A stretch of DNA of 6,632 bases from Gammaproteobacteria bacterium. GTDB lineage: Bacteria > Pseudomonadota > Gammaproteobacteria > Chromatiales > Chromatiaceae. How positions within the stretch are numbered: position 1 is the first letter of the stretch; every line of letters begins with the position of its first letter. Location: NCBI GenBank assembly GCA_019136395.1, contig JAGVUH010000278.1, forward strand, positions 1-6,632, read 5' to 3'. This document shows, piece by piece, positions 5,746 to 6,632 of the stretch. The notes under the pieces are model-generated. The model saw only the letters and a list, made by a program, of their open reading frames with translations, was not told where the DNA came from and ran no database searches. The position numbers and the translations under genes are program-made.

Positions 5746-6632
5746 TTAGGTTAGGAGTGTGTAGGCGAGCCCCACCAGGGCGCAGGCGGCGATCACCTTC
5801 ATGATGTCGACCTGGTAGCGGAACAGGGCGACGGAGGCGGCGATGGCGACGGCCACGGCGAAACTGTCGAACGGTGCGGCGAAGGGCACGGCGTCGGTTG
5901 CCCGCGGCCAGAAGGTATGCCAGGCGAAGAATACGGCGAGGTTGAGGATCACGCCGACTACGGCGGCCGTGACGGCGGTGAGCGGCGCGGTGAAGTGCAA
6001 CTCCCCGCGCGTCGCCTCGACCAGCGGCCCGCCCACGAGGATGAAGAGGAACGACGGCAGGAAGGTGAAGAAGGTGGCGACCGACGCCCCGGCGATGCCC
6101 GCCAGCACCGGGTTCGCGACGACCTCCTTGGTCACGCCGCCGAGGTAGCCAACCCAGGTGACGACCATGATCAGTGGCCCCGGCGTGGTCTCGCCGAGCG
6201 CGAGCCCGTCCATCATCTGCGGGCCGGTCAGCCAGCCAAAATGCTCGACAGCGCCCTGGTAGACGTAGGGTAGCACCGCGTACGCGCCGCCGATGGTGAG
6301 GAAGGCCGCCTTGGTAAAGAACGCACCCATGTCAGAGAGGCTCGGCACGCCCTGGACCGCGAGCATCGCGACGACCCAGACAGCGACGAAGAGCGCGACC
6401 GTGAGGGCGAGCTTGGGCCAGGAAAACCTGGCGTGCGCGGGCGGCGGGGTGTGGTCGTCGATCAGCGCGGGACCATAGGTCTTGTTCGCTGCGCCATGGC
6501 CGCCACCCGCGCGGAACCTGGCAGGCATGACCTTGCCGCCGATGGCGCCGAGGATGGCCGCCATCAGCACAATCCACGGGAAGCCGATACCGAAGAAGAA
6601 GATGCCGATGAAGGCCAGCGCGGCGATGCCGA
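5746..6632 (-). CDS. chrA: Chromate transporter ChrA, 5' end outside window
   Basis: This is an inner-membrane protein of the CHR family, whose characterised members export chromate and give resistance. The frame is open to the window edge (6632), so the first part is missing; 294 complete codons are visible. The visible start is the end of the N-terminal half, a membrane segment rich in FIGIFFFGIGFPW. A basic, proline-containing inter-half loop follows (about 6420-6540), then a complete C-terminal half. That half carries the family's signatures FLTIGGAYAVLPYV (about 6261-6310) and ETTPGPLIMVV (about 6160-6195), and several further hydrophobic segments end in AYTLLT. The two-domain layout identifies a long-chain member. 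The real substrate may be another oxyanion. The gene points the same way as the restriction gene, but a 97-base spacer separates them and no functional link is apparent. Confidence 0.93.
   Translation of the reverse strand, partial: GIAALAFIGIFFFGIGFPWIVLMAAILGAIGGKVMPARFRAGGGHGAANKTYGPALIDDHTPPPAHARFSWPKLALTVALFVAVWVVAMLAVQGVPSLSDMGAFFTKAAFLTIGGAYAVLPYVYQGAVEHFGWLTGPQMMDGLALGETTPGPLIMVVTWVGYLGGVTKEVVANPVLAGIAGASVATFFTFLPSFLFILVGGPLVEATRGELHFTAPLTAVTAAVVGVILNLAVFFAWHTFWPRATDAVPFAAPFDSFAVAVAIAASVALFRYQVDIMKVIAACALVGLAYTLLT

Overview
The window is GC-rich and reads like the chromosome of a pseudomonadotan (proteobacterium). Its codon use and gene families would suit a gammaproteobacterium of the purple-sulfur type, but that placement is a weak inference because no rRNA or other marker gene is present. 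Two ordinary housekeeping or stress genes frame a small accessory islet. On the left, on the + strand, is the 3' part of a hybrid sensor histidine kinase (bases 1-1845, cut by the window edge). On the right, on the - strand, is most of a ChrA-type chromate transporter (5746-6632, also cut by the edge).

Between them, at 1846-5745, is the islet. Its main gene is a 977-residue single-chain restriction-modification enzyme of the MmeI-like type IIL group on the - strand (2715-5648). It has an N-terminal D-X9-E-X-K nuclease motif, a gamma-type adenine methyltransferase core (DPACGSGN and NPPF) and a C-terminal target-recognition region. GC content falls sharply over the recognition region (about 55% by hand count, against about 71% in the spacer and methylase part), as expected if specificity segments are exchanged. 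Upstream of it on the map, on the + strand, are an intact HipB-like antitoxin/repressor (2157-2441) and a HipA toxin gene reduced to its first ~30 codons (2438-2725). This looks like a decayed toxin-antitoxin pair with an orphan repressor.

The most striking structural feature is a ~164-bp direct repeat. The first ~54 codons of the restriction-modification gene (5485-5647) occur again at 1854-2017, beginning 9 bases after the kinase stop codon. The second copy has a one-base frameshift, CTG in place of the ATG start, and lacks the nuclease residues, so it is a gene fragment. The two copies share orientation and enclose the antitoxin, the toxin stub and the rest of the restriction gene. The islet therefore looks like the product of duplication or replacement, and recombination between the copies could remove it.

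Regulatory sequence is clearest ahead of hipB: a good sigma-70-like promoter (2095-2123) flanked by an 8-bp inverted repeat, as expected for an autoregulated antitoxin. A short palindrome sits over the weak promoter of the restriction gene. I see no RNA gene, CRISPR array, integrase or complete insertion sequence. I see no convincing wholly new system; the interest lies in the decayed hip pair, the duplicated restriction-gene head and the possible regulatory link between them.
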